Positions 36,370 through 45,572 of a stretch of 64,000 nt of DNA are shown piece after piece; the first letter of the stretch is position 1; each line of letters starts with the position of its first letter. Source of the stretch: Arthrobacter sp. 35W (GTDB lineage Bacteria > Actinomycetota > Actinomycetes > Actinomycetales > Micrococcaceae); the NCBI RefSeq assembly GCF_000482545.1, contig NZ_KI519454.1:2578954-2642953 (forward strand), given 5' to 3'. The translations under genes were made by a program, and so were the position numbers. The notes under the pieces were generated by a model that saw nothing but the letters and a program-made list of their open reading frames with translations, made no database searches and was not told where the DNA came from.

Positions 36370-37026
36370 ATGAAGATTGCAGTATTGGGCACCGGAACGG
36401 TGGGGCAGACCCTCGGGTCGGCCTTCGCCGCGGCGGGCCACGAGGTGGCCATGGGGTCCCGGGACGCCGGCAACGAATCCGCTGCGGCATGGGCCGCCGC
36501 CACCGGAGGGACCGCGCGGGCGGATTCCTTTGCCGGGGCCGCGGCCGGGGCGGAGCTGGTGGTCAATGCCACGGCGGGCATGCACTCGCTGCTGGCCCTG
36601 GAGGCTGCCGGCCGGGAGAATCTGGCGGCGAAGGTGCTGCTGGATGTGGCCAACGCCCTGGACTTTTCCGCCGGGTTCCCGCCGTCGTTGGCGGTGGTGA
36701 ACACCGACAGCCTGGCCGAATCCATCCAGCGCACCTTCCCCGAAGCCCTGGTGGTGAAGTCGCTGAACACCGTCGCCGCCCCGGTGATGGTGGCCCCGGC
36801 GTCGGTGGCCGGCGGGGACCACGACGTCTTCCTGGCCGGGAACGACGACGGCGCCAAGGCCGTGGTGCGCACCCTGCTGTCCCAGCTGGGCTGGGCCGAA
36901 GGGCACATCCGCGATCTGGGTGCGCTGGAGGCCGCCCGCGCCATGGAGATGTACCTGCCGCTGTGGCTGCGCCTGATGGGCTCCACCAAGACGGCCATGT
37001 TCAACATCAAGATCACCACCGAGTAG
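36370..37026 (+). CDS. NADPH-dependent F420 reductase-family oxidoreductase
   Basis: A 218-residue protein with an N-terminal Rossmann loop AVLGTGTVGQTLGSAF (residues 4-19) followed by GSRD at 29-32, which suits NADP(H). The family transfers hydride between NADPH and coenzyme F420, but many actinobacterial members are single-domain NADP reductases of unknown substrate. VVKSLNTV (136-143) and an MGSTKTAMFNIKI C-terminus match this family. AAGGGAG lies 8 bases before ATG 36370. It stands alone, divergent from chorismate mutase, with a palindrome after its stop. Confidence 0.82.
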   Translation: MKIAVLGTGTVGQTLGSAFAAAGHEVAMGSRDAGNESAAAWAAATGGTARADSFAGAAAGAELVVNATAGMHSLLALEAAGRENLAAKVLLDVANALDFSAGFPPSLAVVNTDSLAESIQRTFPEALVVKSLNTVAAPVMVAPASVAGGDHDVFLAGNDDGAKAVVRTLLSQLGWAEGHIRDLGALEAARAMEMYLPLWLRLMGSTKTAMFNIKITTE

Positions 37027-37062
37027 GCACCCCTTTTGACCAACCCTTTTAACCAACCACGG

Positions 37063-37113
37063 ACACTCAGTTGGGGACGGTCCCAAGCGGAAACATTGTC
37101 CCCAACTGCGTGT
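37063..37113. repeat. Inverted repeat, CCCAACTGNGTG family (copy C)
   Basis: ACACTCAGTTGGGGAC (37063-37078) pairs with GTCCCCAACTGCGTGT (37098-37113) with one mismatch, leaving a 19-base loop. It shares the CCCAACTGNGTG core with the elements at 34679 and 43575 and lies between convergent genes, so it fits a bidirectional terminator. Confidence 0.75.
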
Positions 37114-37133
37114 TCGCGGAAGGTGCGGGTGGG

Positions 37134-38825
37134 TCAGCCGAAGAGCAGCGCCCGGTTGGCCTCGCGGCGCAGGGCCTGCTCCCGGGGATCGGGCACGGGC
37201 AGCGAGGCGATCAGCCGCTTGGTGTAGTCGTGCTGCGGACTGCCCATCACCACCGAGCTGATCCCCTCCTCCACCAGCTTGCCCTTGAAGAGCACGCCCA
37301 CCCAGTGGCTGAGCATGTCGACGACGGCGAGATCGTGGCTGATGAAAAGGGCGGCAAAGCCAAACTCCGCCTGGATCTCCTTGAACAGCTCCAGCACCTT
37401 GGCCTGCACCGACACGTCCAGGGCCGAGGTGGGTTCGTCAGCGATGAGCAGCTTCGGATTCAGCGCCAGGCCGCGGGCCAGCGAGGCGCGCTGGCGCTGT
37501 CCGCCGGAGAGCTCATGCGGATATCTGTCCGCATAGGAACGCGGCAGCTGCACCGCCTCCAGCAGCTCCTCCACGCGCTTGGTGACCTCGGCCGCCGTGC
37601 GGTCCTCATGGATCAGGATGGGCTCGGCCACGCACTCGCCGATGGTCAGCTGGGGATTGAACGAGGCCGCCGGGTCCTGGAAGACGAAACCGATGTCCTT
37701 GCGCAGCGGCCGGAAGGAGCGCTCCTTGAAGTTGAGCATCTCGTAGCCCAGCACCTTCAGCGAGCCACCGGTGGTCTTGTTCAACCCGGCGATGGCGCGG
37801 CCGATGGTGGTCTTGCCGGAGCCTGACTCCCCCACCAGGCCAAACACCTCGCCGGCGGAAATGGTGAAGGAGACGTCGTCGACGGCGCGGAAGGCGGGGG
37901 TGCCCAGCCGGCCGGGGTACTCGATCACCAGATGCTCCGCACGGACCAGCACGTCGGTGTCCTGGTGCGCCCGTTCCGTGAACCCCTCGGAGGCTGAATT
38001 GCGGCCCAGGTGCGGCACAGCGGCCAGCAGCTTGCGCGTGTAGGCCTCCTGCGGCGAGTCGAAGAGCACCTCGGAGGTTGCCTCCTCCACCACGTCGCCC
38101 TGGTACATGACCACCACGCGGTCAGCCAGGTCCGCCACCACGCCCATATTGTGCGTGATCAGCACAATGGAGGTGCCGTAGACGTCGCGGAGCTCGCGCA
38201 GGAGCTCGAGGATTTCCGCCTGGACAGTCACGTCCAGGGCGGTGGTGGGCTCGTCGGCCACGATCAGCCCGGGGTTCAGCGCCAGTGCGGCGGCAATCAC
38301 CACGCGCTGCTTCTGCCCGCCGGAGAACTGGTGCGGGTAGTAGTCCACCCGCTTCTCCGGTTCCGGAATGCCCACCTTGCCCAACGCCTCGATGGCGCGG
38401 GTGCGGGCTTCCTTCTTGGACACATTTCCGTGGGCGCGCAGCCCCTCGGCGATCTGCCAGCCCACGGTGAACACGGGGTTCAGCGCCGTCGACGGTTCCT
38501 GGAACACCATGGCGACCTCAAGCCCGCGGATCTGGCGCAGGTGGGCGGGCGTCACCGAGATGACGTTGTTGCCGCTGATCAGCACCGCTCCGGAGCTGAT
38601 GGCCGTCTCCGGCAGCAGCCCCAGGATGGTCTTGGCTGTCACCGTTTTGCCGGAGCCGGATTCGCCCACAATGGCGAGGATCTCTCCGGGGGCGACGGCG
38701 AAGGAGACGTCGTCGACGGCCTTGACGTCCCCGGTGTCGGTGGCAAAGGTGACCTTCAGATGCTCAATGCTGAGCACCGGCCGCTCTCCCGTGGGATCGG
38801 CGGGGGCTGCTGCATGGCGGCTCAT
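37134..38825 (-). CDS. Oligopeptide ABC importer, fused double ATPase (DppD-DppF type)
   Basis: A single 563-residue protein carries both nucleotide-binding domains of a dipeptide/oligopeptide importer. The first spans about 18-265 with Walker A GESGSGKT at 54-61 and signature SGGQKQR. The second spans about 290-550 with GESGSGKTT near 329 and LSGGQRQR. Each domain ends in the oligopeptide-type C-terminal extension (PAEYTRKL-like [13 protein letters not shown] and [14 protein letters not shown]). It overlaps the permease stop as ATGA. The fused arrangement is common in actinobacteria. It energises uptake through the two permeases encoded just upstream. Confidence 0.92.
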   Translation of the reverse strand: MSRHAAAPADPTGERPVLSIEHLKVTFATDTGDVKAVDDVSFAVAPGEILAIVGESGSGKTVTAKTILGLLPETAISSGAVLISGNNVISVTPAHLRQIRGLEVAMVFQEPSTALNPVFTVGWQIAEGLRAHGNVSKKEARTRAIEALGKVGIPEPEKRVDYYPHQFSGGQKQRVVIAAALALNPGLIVADEPTTALDVTVQAEILELLRELRDVYGTSIVLITHNMGVVADLADRVVVMYQGDVVEEATSEVLFDSPQEAYTRKLLAAVPHLGRNSASEGFTERAHQDTDVLVRAEHLVIEYPGRLGTPAFRAVDDVSFTISAGEVFGLVGESGSGKTTIGRAIAGLNKTTGGSLKVLGYEMLNFKERSFRPLRKDIGFVFQDPAASFNPQLTIGECVAEPILIHEDRTAAEVTKRVEELLEAVQLPRSYADRYPHELSGGQRQRASLARGLALNPKLLIADEPTSALDVSVQAKVLELFKEIQAEFGFAALFISHDLAVVDMLSHWVGVLFKGKLVEEGISSVVMGSPQHDYTKRLIASLPVPDPREQALRREANRALLFG

Positions 38826-39811
38826 GATGCCACTTCCTTTGTCAGTGCTGCGTCTGCGGGCAGCGGGGCCGGGGCCGTCGGTGCGGTGCGCGGAGCCTTC
38901 CCGGCGCGGCGGCGGCCGCGCAGCCGGGGGTCGTTGAGGTCGTTCATGCTCTCGCCCAGCAGGGTCAGCCCCAGCACGGTGAGAACGATGGCGGCGCCCG
39001 GGAAGACACCCGTCCACCAGATGCCCGCCGTCGCATCGGTCTGGGCGTGGTTGAGGTCGTAGCCCCATTCGGCGGCCGAGGACGGCTCGATGCCGAAGCC
39101 CAGGAAGCCCAGGGCCGCCAGGGTCAGGATGGCCTCGGAGGCGTTCAGCGTGAAGATCAGCGGCAGCGTCCGGGTGGCGTTCTTGTAGATGTGCCGGGCC
39201 ATGATGCGCACCGAGGAGGCACCCACCACCATGGCGGACTCCACAAACGGTTCCGCCTTCAACCTGATGGTCTCGGCGCGGATCACCCGGAAGTACTGCG
39301 GAATGAACACCACGGTGATGGAGATGGCAGCGGAGAAGATGCCGCCCCACATGCTCGACTGGCCCCGGCTGATGGCAATGGACATGACGATCGCCAGCAG
39401 CAGGGTGGGGAAGGCGTAGATCGCGTCGGCCACCACCACCAGGATCCTGTCCAGCCAGCCGCCGAGGTAGCCGGACACCAGGCCCAGCGCCACGCCGATG
39501 AAGATGGACAGCAGCACGGCGACGACGATGACGTAGACGGCCGTCTGGGCGCCCCAGATGGTGCGGGAGAAGACGTCGTAGCCGCCCGCCGTCGTGCCCC
39601 AGATGTGGGCGCCCGACGGCGGTTCCTGGCTGACCGGGAAGCGCTGGCTGTATCCGTAGGGGGCGATCAGCGGAGCGAACAGCGCGGTGATCAGGAAGAG
39701 CGCGGTGATGACGATGCCGGCGACCAGCATGCCGCGCTGCAGCCCGACGCTCTTGTTCAGGTGGGAGATGACAGGCAGCCGGCGGATCAGCGGTTGGTCC
39801 TTGCGCGCCAT
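38822..39811 (-). CDS. Oligopeptide ABC importer permease (DppC type)
   Basis: A 329-residue inner-membrane protein with six predicted helices, the first at about 29-49, and the BPD_transp_1 signature EAAMVVGAS-like ESAMVVGASSVRIMARHIYKN (near 198), which docks on the ATPase. A soluble segment after helix 1 (SQRFPVSQEPPSGAHIWGTT) is typical of DppC/OppC. The C-terminus has a 40-residue basic/Ala-Pro tail beyond the family core. ATG 39811 begins two bases after the upstream permease stop. It pairs with the DppB-type permease. Confidence 0.93.
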   Translation of the reverse strand: MARKDQPLIRRLPVISHLNKSVGLQRGMLVAGIVITALFLITALFAPLIAPYGYSQRFPVSQEPPSGAHIWGTTAGGYDVFSRTIWGAQTAVYVIVVAVLLSIFIGVALGLVSGYLGGWLDRILVVVADAIYAFPTLLLAIVMSIAISRGQSSMWGGIFSAAISITVVFIPQYFRVIRAETIRLKAEPFVESAMVVGASSVRIMARHIYKNATRTLPLIFTLNASEAILTLAALGFLGFGIEPSSAAEWGYDLNHAQTDATAGIWWTGVFPGAAIVLTVLGLTLLGESMNDLNDPRLRGRRRAGKAPRTAPTAPAPLPADAALTKEVAS

Positions 39812-39813
39812 GG

Positions 39814-40902
39814 CTAGTACCTCACCCTCGGGTCGATGAGCGCGGCAACGACGTCCACGATGAAGTTGGTCAGCGCCACGATCACGGCCAGCAGGGCGAC
39901 GATGCCCTGGACCGCCACAAAGTCGCGGGCCGTGAGGTAGTGGGCCAGTTGGAAGCCCAGCCCCTTCCACTCAAAGGTCGTTTCGGTCAGGACGGCGCCG
40001 CCGAGCAGCAGCGCGATCTGCAGGCCCATCACGGTGATGATCGGAATCAGGGCCGGCTTGTAGGCGTGCTTGGTGACCAGACGGTACTCGGAGACGCCGC
40101 GCGAGCGGCCCGCCTCCACATAGTCCTTGTTCAGCGTGCCGATGACGTTGGTGCGGACCAGCCGCAGGAACACGCCGCCGGTGAGCAGTCCCAGTGCGAT
40201 GGCCGGGAGCACGGCGTGCTGGGCGACGTCACCCAGCGCGGCCATGTTGCCGCTGCGCAGGGCATCCAGCCAGTAGATGCCAGTCGGCGAGGCCAGCTGG
40301 TTCAGGGCTATCTCGTTGGCGGTCTTGGCCCGCCCGGCCACGGGGAGCCAGCCCAGCCCGACGGAAAAGACCAGCTTCAGCAGGAGACCGGCAAAGAACA
40401 CCGGTGTCGCGTAGAAGAGGATGGCCACCACGCGCAGCACGGCGTCGGGCCACTTGTCGCGCTTGTAGGCGGCGAGCATGCCCAGCGGGATGCCGACCAC
40501 CAGGGCCACGACGAGGGCGTTGATGGCCAGCTCCAGGGTGGCGGCGCCGTAGGTGGCCAGCATGTCGGTGACCAGCAGATTGTCGGAGATGGTGCGGCCA
40601 AAGTTGCCGGTGGCGATCTGGCCCAGGTATTCGAAGTACTGGACCAGCACGGGGCGGTCGTATCCGGCCTCGTGGATGCGCTGGGCCAATTGGTCCGGCG
40701 GAAGCCTGTCACCCAGGGCCGCCGTGATGGGATCGCCGGTGATCCGCATCAGGAAAAACACCAGGGTGACCAGGATGAAGATGGTGGGAAAGATCAGCAG
40801 GAATCTGATCAGAAGGTACTTGCCCAGCCCCCCACCGGACTTGCTCTTCTTAAGGGGAAGGAGTTCGCCGTCTTCCGGCGGCGCCTCAATAAGCGTTGTC
40901 AT
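39814..40902 (-). CDS. Oligopeptide ABC importer permease (DppB type)
   Basis: A 362-residue permease of the DppB/OppB family. An N-terminal cytosolic stretch (about 30 residues) precedes helix 1 (LLIRFLLIFPTIFILVTLVF). The family region GDPITAALGDRLPPDQL follows, then five more helices and the ATPase-docking loop EAGRSRGVSEYRLVTKHAYK near 264. The start at ATG 40902 has only a weak ribosome site. It is separated from the substrate-binding protein gene by a 149-bp gap with a GC-rich hairpin, so the downstream membrane genes may be expressed at a lower level than the binding protein. Confidence 0.93.
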   Translation of the reverse strand: MTTLIEAPPEDGELLPLKKSKSGGGLGKYLLIRFLLIFPTIFILVTLVFFLMRITGDPITAALGDRLPPDQLAQRIHEAGYDRPVLVQYFEYLGQIATGNFGRTISDNLLVTDMLATYGAATLELAINALVVALVVGIPLGMLAAYKRDKWPDAVLRVVAILFYATPVFFAGLLLKLVFSVGLGWLPVAGRAKTANEIALNQLASPTGIYWLDALRSGNMAALGDVAQHAVLPAIALGLLTGGVFLRLVRTNVIGTLNKDYVEAGRSRGVSEYRLVTKHAYKPALIPIITVMGLQIALLLGGAVLTETTFEWKGLGFQLAHYLTARDFVAVQGIVALLAVIVALTNFIVDVVAALIDPRVRY

Positions 40903-40994
40903 TGCTGCTCTGTTCTTCGTTGAACGGGATGTGGTGCGCAGAAGTTCGTTGCGGTGCCGGCTCGGTCCGCGGACCGGTGGCACGGGGTGCGGGC

Positions 40995-41027
40995 GGAGGC
41001 GGGGGTCCTGTTGGACGCCCCGCCTCC
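40995..41027 (-). terminator. Hairpin between the binding-protein and permease genes
   Basis: GGAGGCGGGG (40995-41004) pairs with CCCCGCCTCC (41018-41027), loop 13 bases, 24 bases past the binding-protein stop. No T-run follows. This suits a partial terminator or 3' stabiliser that leaves more binding-protein mRNA. Confidence 0.65.
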
Positions 41028-41051
41028 TCCCTCAGCCAATGTGTGGTGTTC

Positions 41052-42689
41052 CTATTTGGACAGCACGCCCAGACGGAACTTGAAGGACGCATCGAGCGTG
41101 TCCTTCACGCCCTTGACGTCGGCGCCGGACACGGCCACCTGGGCACCCTGGAGCAGCGGCAGCGTGGAGAGGTCCTTGGCGACGGCGGCCTGGATGTCCT
41201 CGATGAGCTTGGTGCGCGCCGCGGGATCCGTGGTGGTCACCTGGTCTTCGATCATCTTCTGCACCGCAGGGTTGTCGTAGTGGTTCTTCAGGAAGTTGTT
41301 CGCGGAGAAGAACGGCGTCAGGTAGTTGTCGGCGTCGGAGTAGTCCGGGAACCAGCCGAGCTGGTACATCGGGTAGGCATCCGTGGTGCGGTCCTTGGCG
41401 TATGTGACCCACTCCGTGGACTGCAGGTTGACGGTGAACAGCCCCGTCTTTTCCAACTGGTCCTTCACCGCTGCGTACTCATCGCCCGAGGACTTGCCGT
41501 AGTGGTCCGGGTTGTACTGCAGGTTCAGCACCACGGGGGTGGCAACGCCGGCCGCGGCCAGGGCGGCCTTGGCCTTCTCCACGCTGGGCTTGCCGGTGCC
41601 GTCGCCGTACATGGTCTTCAGCGGTTCGGTGGCGCCGGTGAAGCCCTGCGGAACGAAGGAGTAGGCCGGCAGGTAGGTGCCCTTGTAGACCTGCTCCGCG
41701 ATCGCGGCACGGTCCACGGAATCGGCCATCGCCTGGCGCACGGCCAGCGACTTGGCCGGATCGGCCTCGGGGGTCTTGGCACCGAAGGGCATGGTGTCGA
41801 AGTTGAAGACGATGTAGCGCAGCTCGCCGCCGGGGCCGATGTCGACCTTGACCTTGCTGTCGCCCTTGAGGCTGTCGATGTCGGTCGCCGTCAGGGAGCG
41901 GGAAGCGACGTCGATGTCGCCCTTCTGCACGTCCAGCTTGAGGTTGTTGGAATCGGCGTAGTACTTCACCGTCACGTTGGCGGTGGCCGGCTTGCCGAGC
42001 AGACCCTTGTACTCCGGGTTCTCCTTGAAGGAGATGAGCTCGTTCTTCTTATAGGACTCGATGGTGTACTGGCCGCCGAAGGACTTGCCGGCGATGATCG
42101 CGTCGTCGTCGAGCACCTTGTCGGCCGGGAAGACCGAGTCGTCCACAATCGGCCCGGCGGGGCTGGTGAGCACCTGCGGGAAGGTCTGGTCGTTGCCGGC
42201 CTTCAGCGTGAACACCACGGTGGTGGCGTCCGGGGCCGCAACGCTGGCCAGGTTGCCCAGCAGCGTGGCCGGTCCATTGGCGTCGTTGATCTTGATCTGG
42301 CGGTCGAAGCTGAACTTGACGTCCTTGGAGTCCAGATCCGTGCCGTTGGCCCACTTGAGGCCGGGCTTGAGCTTGACGGTGTACTCCGTGGGCGAGGTGA
42401 ACGACGCCGACTCGGCGATGTCCGGCATCGGATCTGCGCTGCCTGGCTTGGAATTAAGCACGAAGGGGTAGATCTGGTTCATCACCATGAAGGAACCATT
42501 GTCATAGGAACCGGCCGGATCAAGGAAGGTGACCTTGTCCGTGGTGCCAAAGGTGATCGGAGCGCCGCTGGCGCCTCCCGACGTCGTGCCTGTGCCCCCA
42601 CCACTGGGGCCTGTGCACGCTGTCAAGGCAATCGCGGAGACTCCCGCGAAGGCAACCATGTAGCGCAGGCCCATCTTGTTCTTAGCCAT
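41052..42689 (-). CDS. Oligopeptide ABC importer substrate-binding lipoprotein
   Basis: A 545-residue SBP_bac_5 family protein. The signal ends in the lipobox IALTAC, with Cys 25 lipidated, followed by a Gly/Ser/Thr linker. The body matches the DppA/OppA type: VKLKPGLKWANGTDLDSKDVKFSFDRQ near 103-129 is the classic motif, and PMYQLGWFPDYSDADNYLTPFF near 430 is the C-terminal lobe hinge. It catches peptides outside the membrane for the two permeases. It is the first gene of the transporter operon. Ligand specificity cannot be told from sequence. Confidence 0.94.
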   Translation of the reverse strand: MAKNKMGLRYMVAFAGVSAIALTACTGPSGGGTGTTSGGASGAPITFGTTDKVTFLDPAGSYDNGSFMVMNQIYPFVLNSKPGSADPMPDIAESASFTSPTEYTVKLKPGLKWANGTDLDSKDVKFSFDRQIKINDANGPATLLGNLASVAAPDATTVVFTLKAGNDQTFPQVLTSPAGPIVDDSVFPADKVLDDDAIIAGKSFGGQYTIESYKKNELISFKENPEYKGLLGKPATANVTVKYYADSNNLKLDVQKGDIDVASRSLTATDIDSLKGDSKVKVDIGPGGELRYIVFNFDTMPFGAKTPEADPAKSLAVRQAMADSVDRAAIAEQVYKGTYLPAYSFVPQGFTGATEPLKTMYGDGTGKPSVEKAKAALAAAGVATPVVLNLQYNPDHYGKSSGDEYAAVKDQLEKTGLFTVNLQSTEWVTYAKDRTTDAYPMYQLGWFPDYSDADNYLTPFFSANNFLKNHYDNPAVQKMIEDQVTTTDPAARTKLIEDIQAAVAKDLSTLPLLQGAQVAVSGADVKGVKDTLDASFKFRLGVLSK

Positions 42690-42837
42690 CTGCAAACTTT
42701 CTGTCGGCGAATGACATGTGCCCGGCACGGGGCGCATGGATCGCGCGCCCTGTGACCTGAAACACATGCGTGATGCCTCTGTTTCTATCAGAGACCCCGG
42801 CCGTTTTGGCCGATCACCCAAAGTTGAGACCAGATGT

Positions 42838-43551
42838 TTATATTGCGTTGGCCGCCGCGGCCCGAGCGAATGGGGCAAAGATCGCCATTGCAGCCGCCGA
42901 TCGTTCGGCTTCCGTGGCCTTGAACTGCTCCATCAACGAGTCCGCATCGAGCCCGGGCGGCAGCTCCTCGGCCATCCCGCCCTCCTGCAGCCATGCATCG
43001 AGCAGGGCGGCATCCAGCTCCAGGTGGAACTGCAGCCCCATGGCACTTCCCACGGTGAACGCCTGGTTGGGGCAGCCCGGCGTGCTGGCCAGCAGGGTGG
43101 CGCCCTGGGGCAGTCCGGCGTTGTCGCTGTGCCAATGGACGACGTCGGCGTCCAGCCCCGCCAGCACCCCGCCTGGGGCGGCGTCAATGGGCCCCAGCCC
43201 CACTTCGTGGGTGGCATTGGCTTCAAGCGGGGCGCCGAGCGCATGCGCGATGATCTGATGCCCCAGGCAGATGCCCAGCACCGGGATGGATTGTTCGACG
43301 GCGGCGCGCACCAGGGCGGCCTCATGGGCAAGTCCCGGATGGCCCGCGATGTCCGCGGCGTTCATCGGCCCGCCCATCAGCACCAGGCCCGCGATGTCCG
43401 AGACGTCCGGAAGGTGGGGATTGTGCTGGTGGACGATGCTGCGTTCATCAAGGCCCACCCCCGCTTCGGCCAGCGCGGCGGCGATCAGGCCGGGGCCCTC
43501 CCACGGCACATGGGTCAGGACCAGGACGTTCTTGCGGGCATCAGTGCTCAT
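42838..43551 (-). CDS. Class I glutamine amidotransferase-like protein
   Basis: A 237-residue stand-alone GATase1 domain. The nucleophile elbow GICLGHQ places the catalytic Cys at 95. The histidine/glutamate pair lies in LQFHLELD near 178. LVLMGGPMNAAD (57-68) forms the oxyanion part. Such proteins are annotated GMP synthase-like; their acceptor substrate is unknown, and no synthetase partner is adjacent. It lies upstream of the peptide importer (148-bp gap) and after a 67-base palindrome, so it is probably its own transcription unit. Confidence 0.87.
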   Translation of the reverse strand: MSTDARKNVLVLTHVPWEGPGLIAAALAEAGVGLDERSIVHQHNPHLPDVSDIAGLVLMGGPMNAADIAGHPGLAHEAALVRAAVEQSIPVLGICLGHQIIAHALGAPLEANATHEVGLGPIDAAPGGVLAGLDADVVHWHSDNAGLPQGATLLASTPGCPNQAFTVGSAMGLQFHLELDAALLDAWLQEGGMAEELPPGLDADSLMEQFKATEAERSAAAMAIFAPFARAAAANAI

Positions 43552-43574
43552 GGGTCATAGCCTAATGTTTGGAC

Positions 43575-43641
43575 CCCAACTGGGTGACAGTTATCGCACG
43601 TTCCGAGCCTCGGAACGTGCGATAACTGTCACCCAGTTGGG
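43575..43641. repeat. Perfect 67-base palindrome, CCCAACTGNGTG family (copy B)
   Basis: A perfect dyad of 33 bp around a single central base at 43608, starting CCCAACTGGGTGACAGTTAT and containing TCGCACGTTCCGAG. It begins one base past the stop of the TIGR03086 gene on the minus strand and ends 23 bases before the amidotransferase start. It can form an exceptionally stable hairpin and would stop transcription between two same-strand genes. It is the best-preserved copy of the family also seen at 34679 and 37063. Confidence 0.93.
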
Positions 43642-44247
43642 CTAGTGTGCGGAGGCCGGGGTCCAGTGCGGGTCGCGGCCGAACCATCCGACGAGCCGGT
43701 CGTAGACGGGGGCGTCCTCGGGCACCGGGACCTCGATGCCAAAGGTCTTGTCGCGGCCGCGGAACTCGGGCCGGAGCATGCGCTGGCTCCAGAGCAGCGA
43801 GTGCTCCGCCAGGGCGGGATCCAGCTGGACGCGCTGGCCTGTGGCCTGCGCCAGGTCCCAGGCGTGGACGGTGAACTCGGCAATCTGCTGGCTCGCACGG
43901 CTGCGCAGCGGAGCCTCGCCGCCGCCGGGCAGGGCGATCAGGCGGTTCAAATCAGCCGAGGCCCAGGTGCGCTTGAGCACCGCTGCGCTGTCCCGGAACC
44001 GGTGGGACCAGTCGGCCCCGACCACCGTGGCCGAGCCCTGCCAGTCCACCTTCTCCCCGCGGGCTGCCACGGTGAAATTGTGCAGGTCCTGGACCACCAG
44101 ATGGTGCAGAAGCGTCTGCACATCCCAGCCATGGCACGGGGTGGGCAGATGGGCCTGGTTGGCGCCAATGGAGGCGATGACATCGGCACACTGCTCCAAT
44201 GCGCGGTCAAGCAGGATCAGTGGATTAGGACCCGTTTGGGGGCTCAT
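43642..44247 (-). CDS. TIGR03086/maleylpyruvate isomerase-type DinB-fold protein
   Basis: A 201-residue four-helix DinB-like protein. HGWDVQTLLHHLVVQDLHNF (39-58) and AEFTVHAWDLAQATGQ near 128 carry the three His residues that bind the metal in the mycothiol-dependent isomerase family. Members in actinobacteria use mycothiol as thiol cofactor or have unknown function. GAAGGA lies nine bases before ATG 44247. There is a 129-bp gap to mnmA upstream and the large palindrome directly downstream. The substrate is unknown. Confidence 0.85.
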   Translation of the reverse strand: MSPQTGPNPLILLDRALEQCADVIASIGANQAHLPTPCHGWDVQTLLHHLVVQDLHNFTVAARGEKVDWQGSATVVGADWSHRFRDSAAVLKRTWASADLNRLIALPGGGEAPLRSRASQQIAEFTVHAWDLAQATGQRVQLDPALAEHSLLWSQRMLRPEFRGRDKTFGIEVPVPEDAPVYDRLVGWFGRDPHWTPASAH

Positions 44248-44376
44248 GCGGCACGTCCTTCTCTGGCTCTCTACAGCGATGACGGCAGTCTACGCCAGAG
44301 CGGAGACCCCCATGGCCGTGTGACACACAGCCTCCGTAGCAACCTCGAAACCACTGACAACGGGCACCGTGGAGTG

Positions 44377-45516
44377 CTACAGTTCCGGCCGCGCCAGCGA
44401 ACGTGCCGAGTCGATGGTGGCCTGGCCCAGCACTCGGCTGCTCTGGTAGAGCACCACCGTCTGGCCCGGGGCGACGCCGCGCAGCGGTTCCACCAGGGTG
44501 ACCGTCAGACGGGCCCGGGACACGCCGTCGTCGCCGGCAACCTGCTCCACAAAGGCACGGGCGGGCACGGGATCGCCGTGCGCGCGGACCTGGGCGTAGC
44601 AGTCGAATTCGGCACCCGTGGCGATCTCCTCGATCGGCAGTCCGGCCCAGGACACCTTGATGCCGCGGAGCTCATCGATGGCCAGCAGGGCGTGCGGCCC
44701 CACCACCACCTTGTTTTCCTTCGGGCGGATCTCCAGCACGAAGCGCGGCTTGCCGTCGGCGGCCGGGGTGCCCAGCTTCAGGCCGCGGCGCTGGCCCACG
44801 GTGAACTGGTTGGCGCCGCTGTGCTCGCCCACCGTGGCACCAGTCTCGTCCACGATGTCACCGGTGGTCATCTCGATCTTCTCGGCCAGCCAGCCGGCCG
44901 TGTCGCCGTCGGAGATGAAGCAGATGTCGTGGCTGTCCGGCTTCTTGGCCACGGACAGGCCGCGGCGCTCGGCCTCGGCGCGGACCTCGGCCTTGGAGGG
45001 GGTGTCGGCCAGCGGGAACATGGAGTGCTTGAGCTGCTCGTGGGTCAGCACACCCAGCACATAGCTCTGGTCCTTGGCCCAGTCGGCGGCGCGGTGCAAC
45101 TCGGGGTTGCCCTCGGCGTCGGTGGTGACCTTGGCGTAGTGGCCGGTGCAGACGGCGTCGAAGCCCAGGGCCAGCGCCTTCTCCAGCAGCGCGGCGAACT
45201 TGATGCGTTCGTTGCAGCGCATGCAGGGGTTGGGGGTGCGGCCGGCGGCGTATTCGTCGATGAAGTCCTGGACCACATCCTCCTTGAACCGCTCGGAGAA
45301 GTCCCAGACGTAGTACGGAATGCCGAGCTTTTCACAGGCCCGCCACGCATCGTTGGAGTCCTCGATGGTGCAGCAGCCGCGGCTGCCGGTGCGCAGGGTC
45401 CCCGGCATCCGGGACAGCGCGAGGTGGACGCCGACGACGTCGTGCCCGGCCTCCACGGCCCGCGCTGCGGCAACGGCGGAGTCCACTCCCCCGCTCATGG
45501 CGGCCAAAACTCGCAT
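44377..45516 (-). CDS. mnmA: tRNA-specific 2-thiouridylase MnmA
   Basis: MnmA adenylates and thiolates U34 of tRNA Glu, Gln and Lys. At 379 residues it has the PP-loop [12 protein letters not shown] (6-17), catalytic cysteines C98 in NPCMRCN and C199 in DICFI, and the tRNA-binding central insert. Sulfur comes from a cysteine desulfurase, encoded 56 bp upstream in the same direction. AAAGG precedes the ATG. Gene order desulfurase-mnmA is as in mycobacteria (Rv3025c-Rv3024c). Confidence 0.96.
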   Translation of the reverse strand: MRVLAAMSGGVDSAVAAARAVEAGHDVVGVHLALSRMPGTLRTGSRGCCTIEDSNDAWRACEKLGIPYYVWDFSERFKEDVVQDFIDEYAAGRTPNPCMRCNERIKFAALLEKALALGFDAVCTGHYAKVTTDAEGNPELHRAADWAKDQSYVLGVLTHEQLKHSMFPLADTPSKAEVRAEAERRGLSVAKKPDSHDICFISDGDTAGWLAEKIEMTTGDIVDETGATVGEHSGANQFTVGQRRGLKLGTPAADGKPRFVLEIRPKENKVVVGPHALLAIDELRGIKVSWAGLPIEEIATGAEFDCYAQVRAHGDPVPARAFVEQVAGDDGVSRARLTVTLVEPLRGVAPGQTVVLYQSSRVLGQATIDSARSLARPEL

Positions 45517-45572
45517 TACTTGCCTTTCGATAACTGTGGTTCGACCAGCGGCCGGCTCGACCAGCGGCTTGG

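Noticed and set aside
42690..42837. Possible riboswitch or leader upstream of the peptide-binding lipoprotein gene
   Set aside because: I see no known aptamer core or expression-platform hairpin; only an ordinary promoter-length gap.
45540..45570. Direct repeat of GACCAGCGGC between the desulfurase and mnmA
   Set aside because: Short GC-rich duplication in a 56-bp gap with no symmetry or promoter context.
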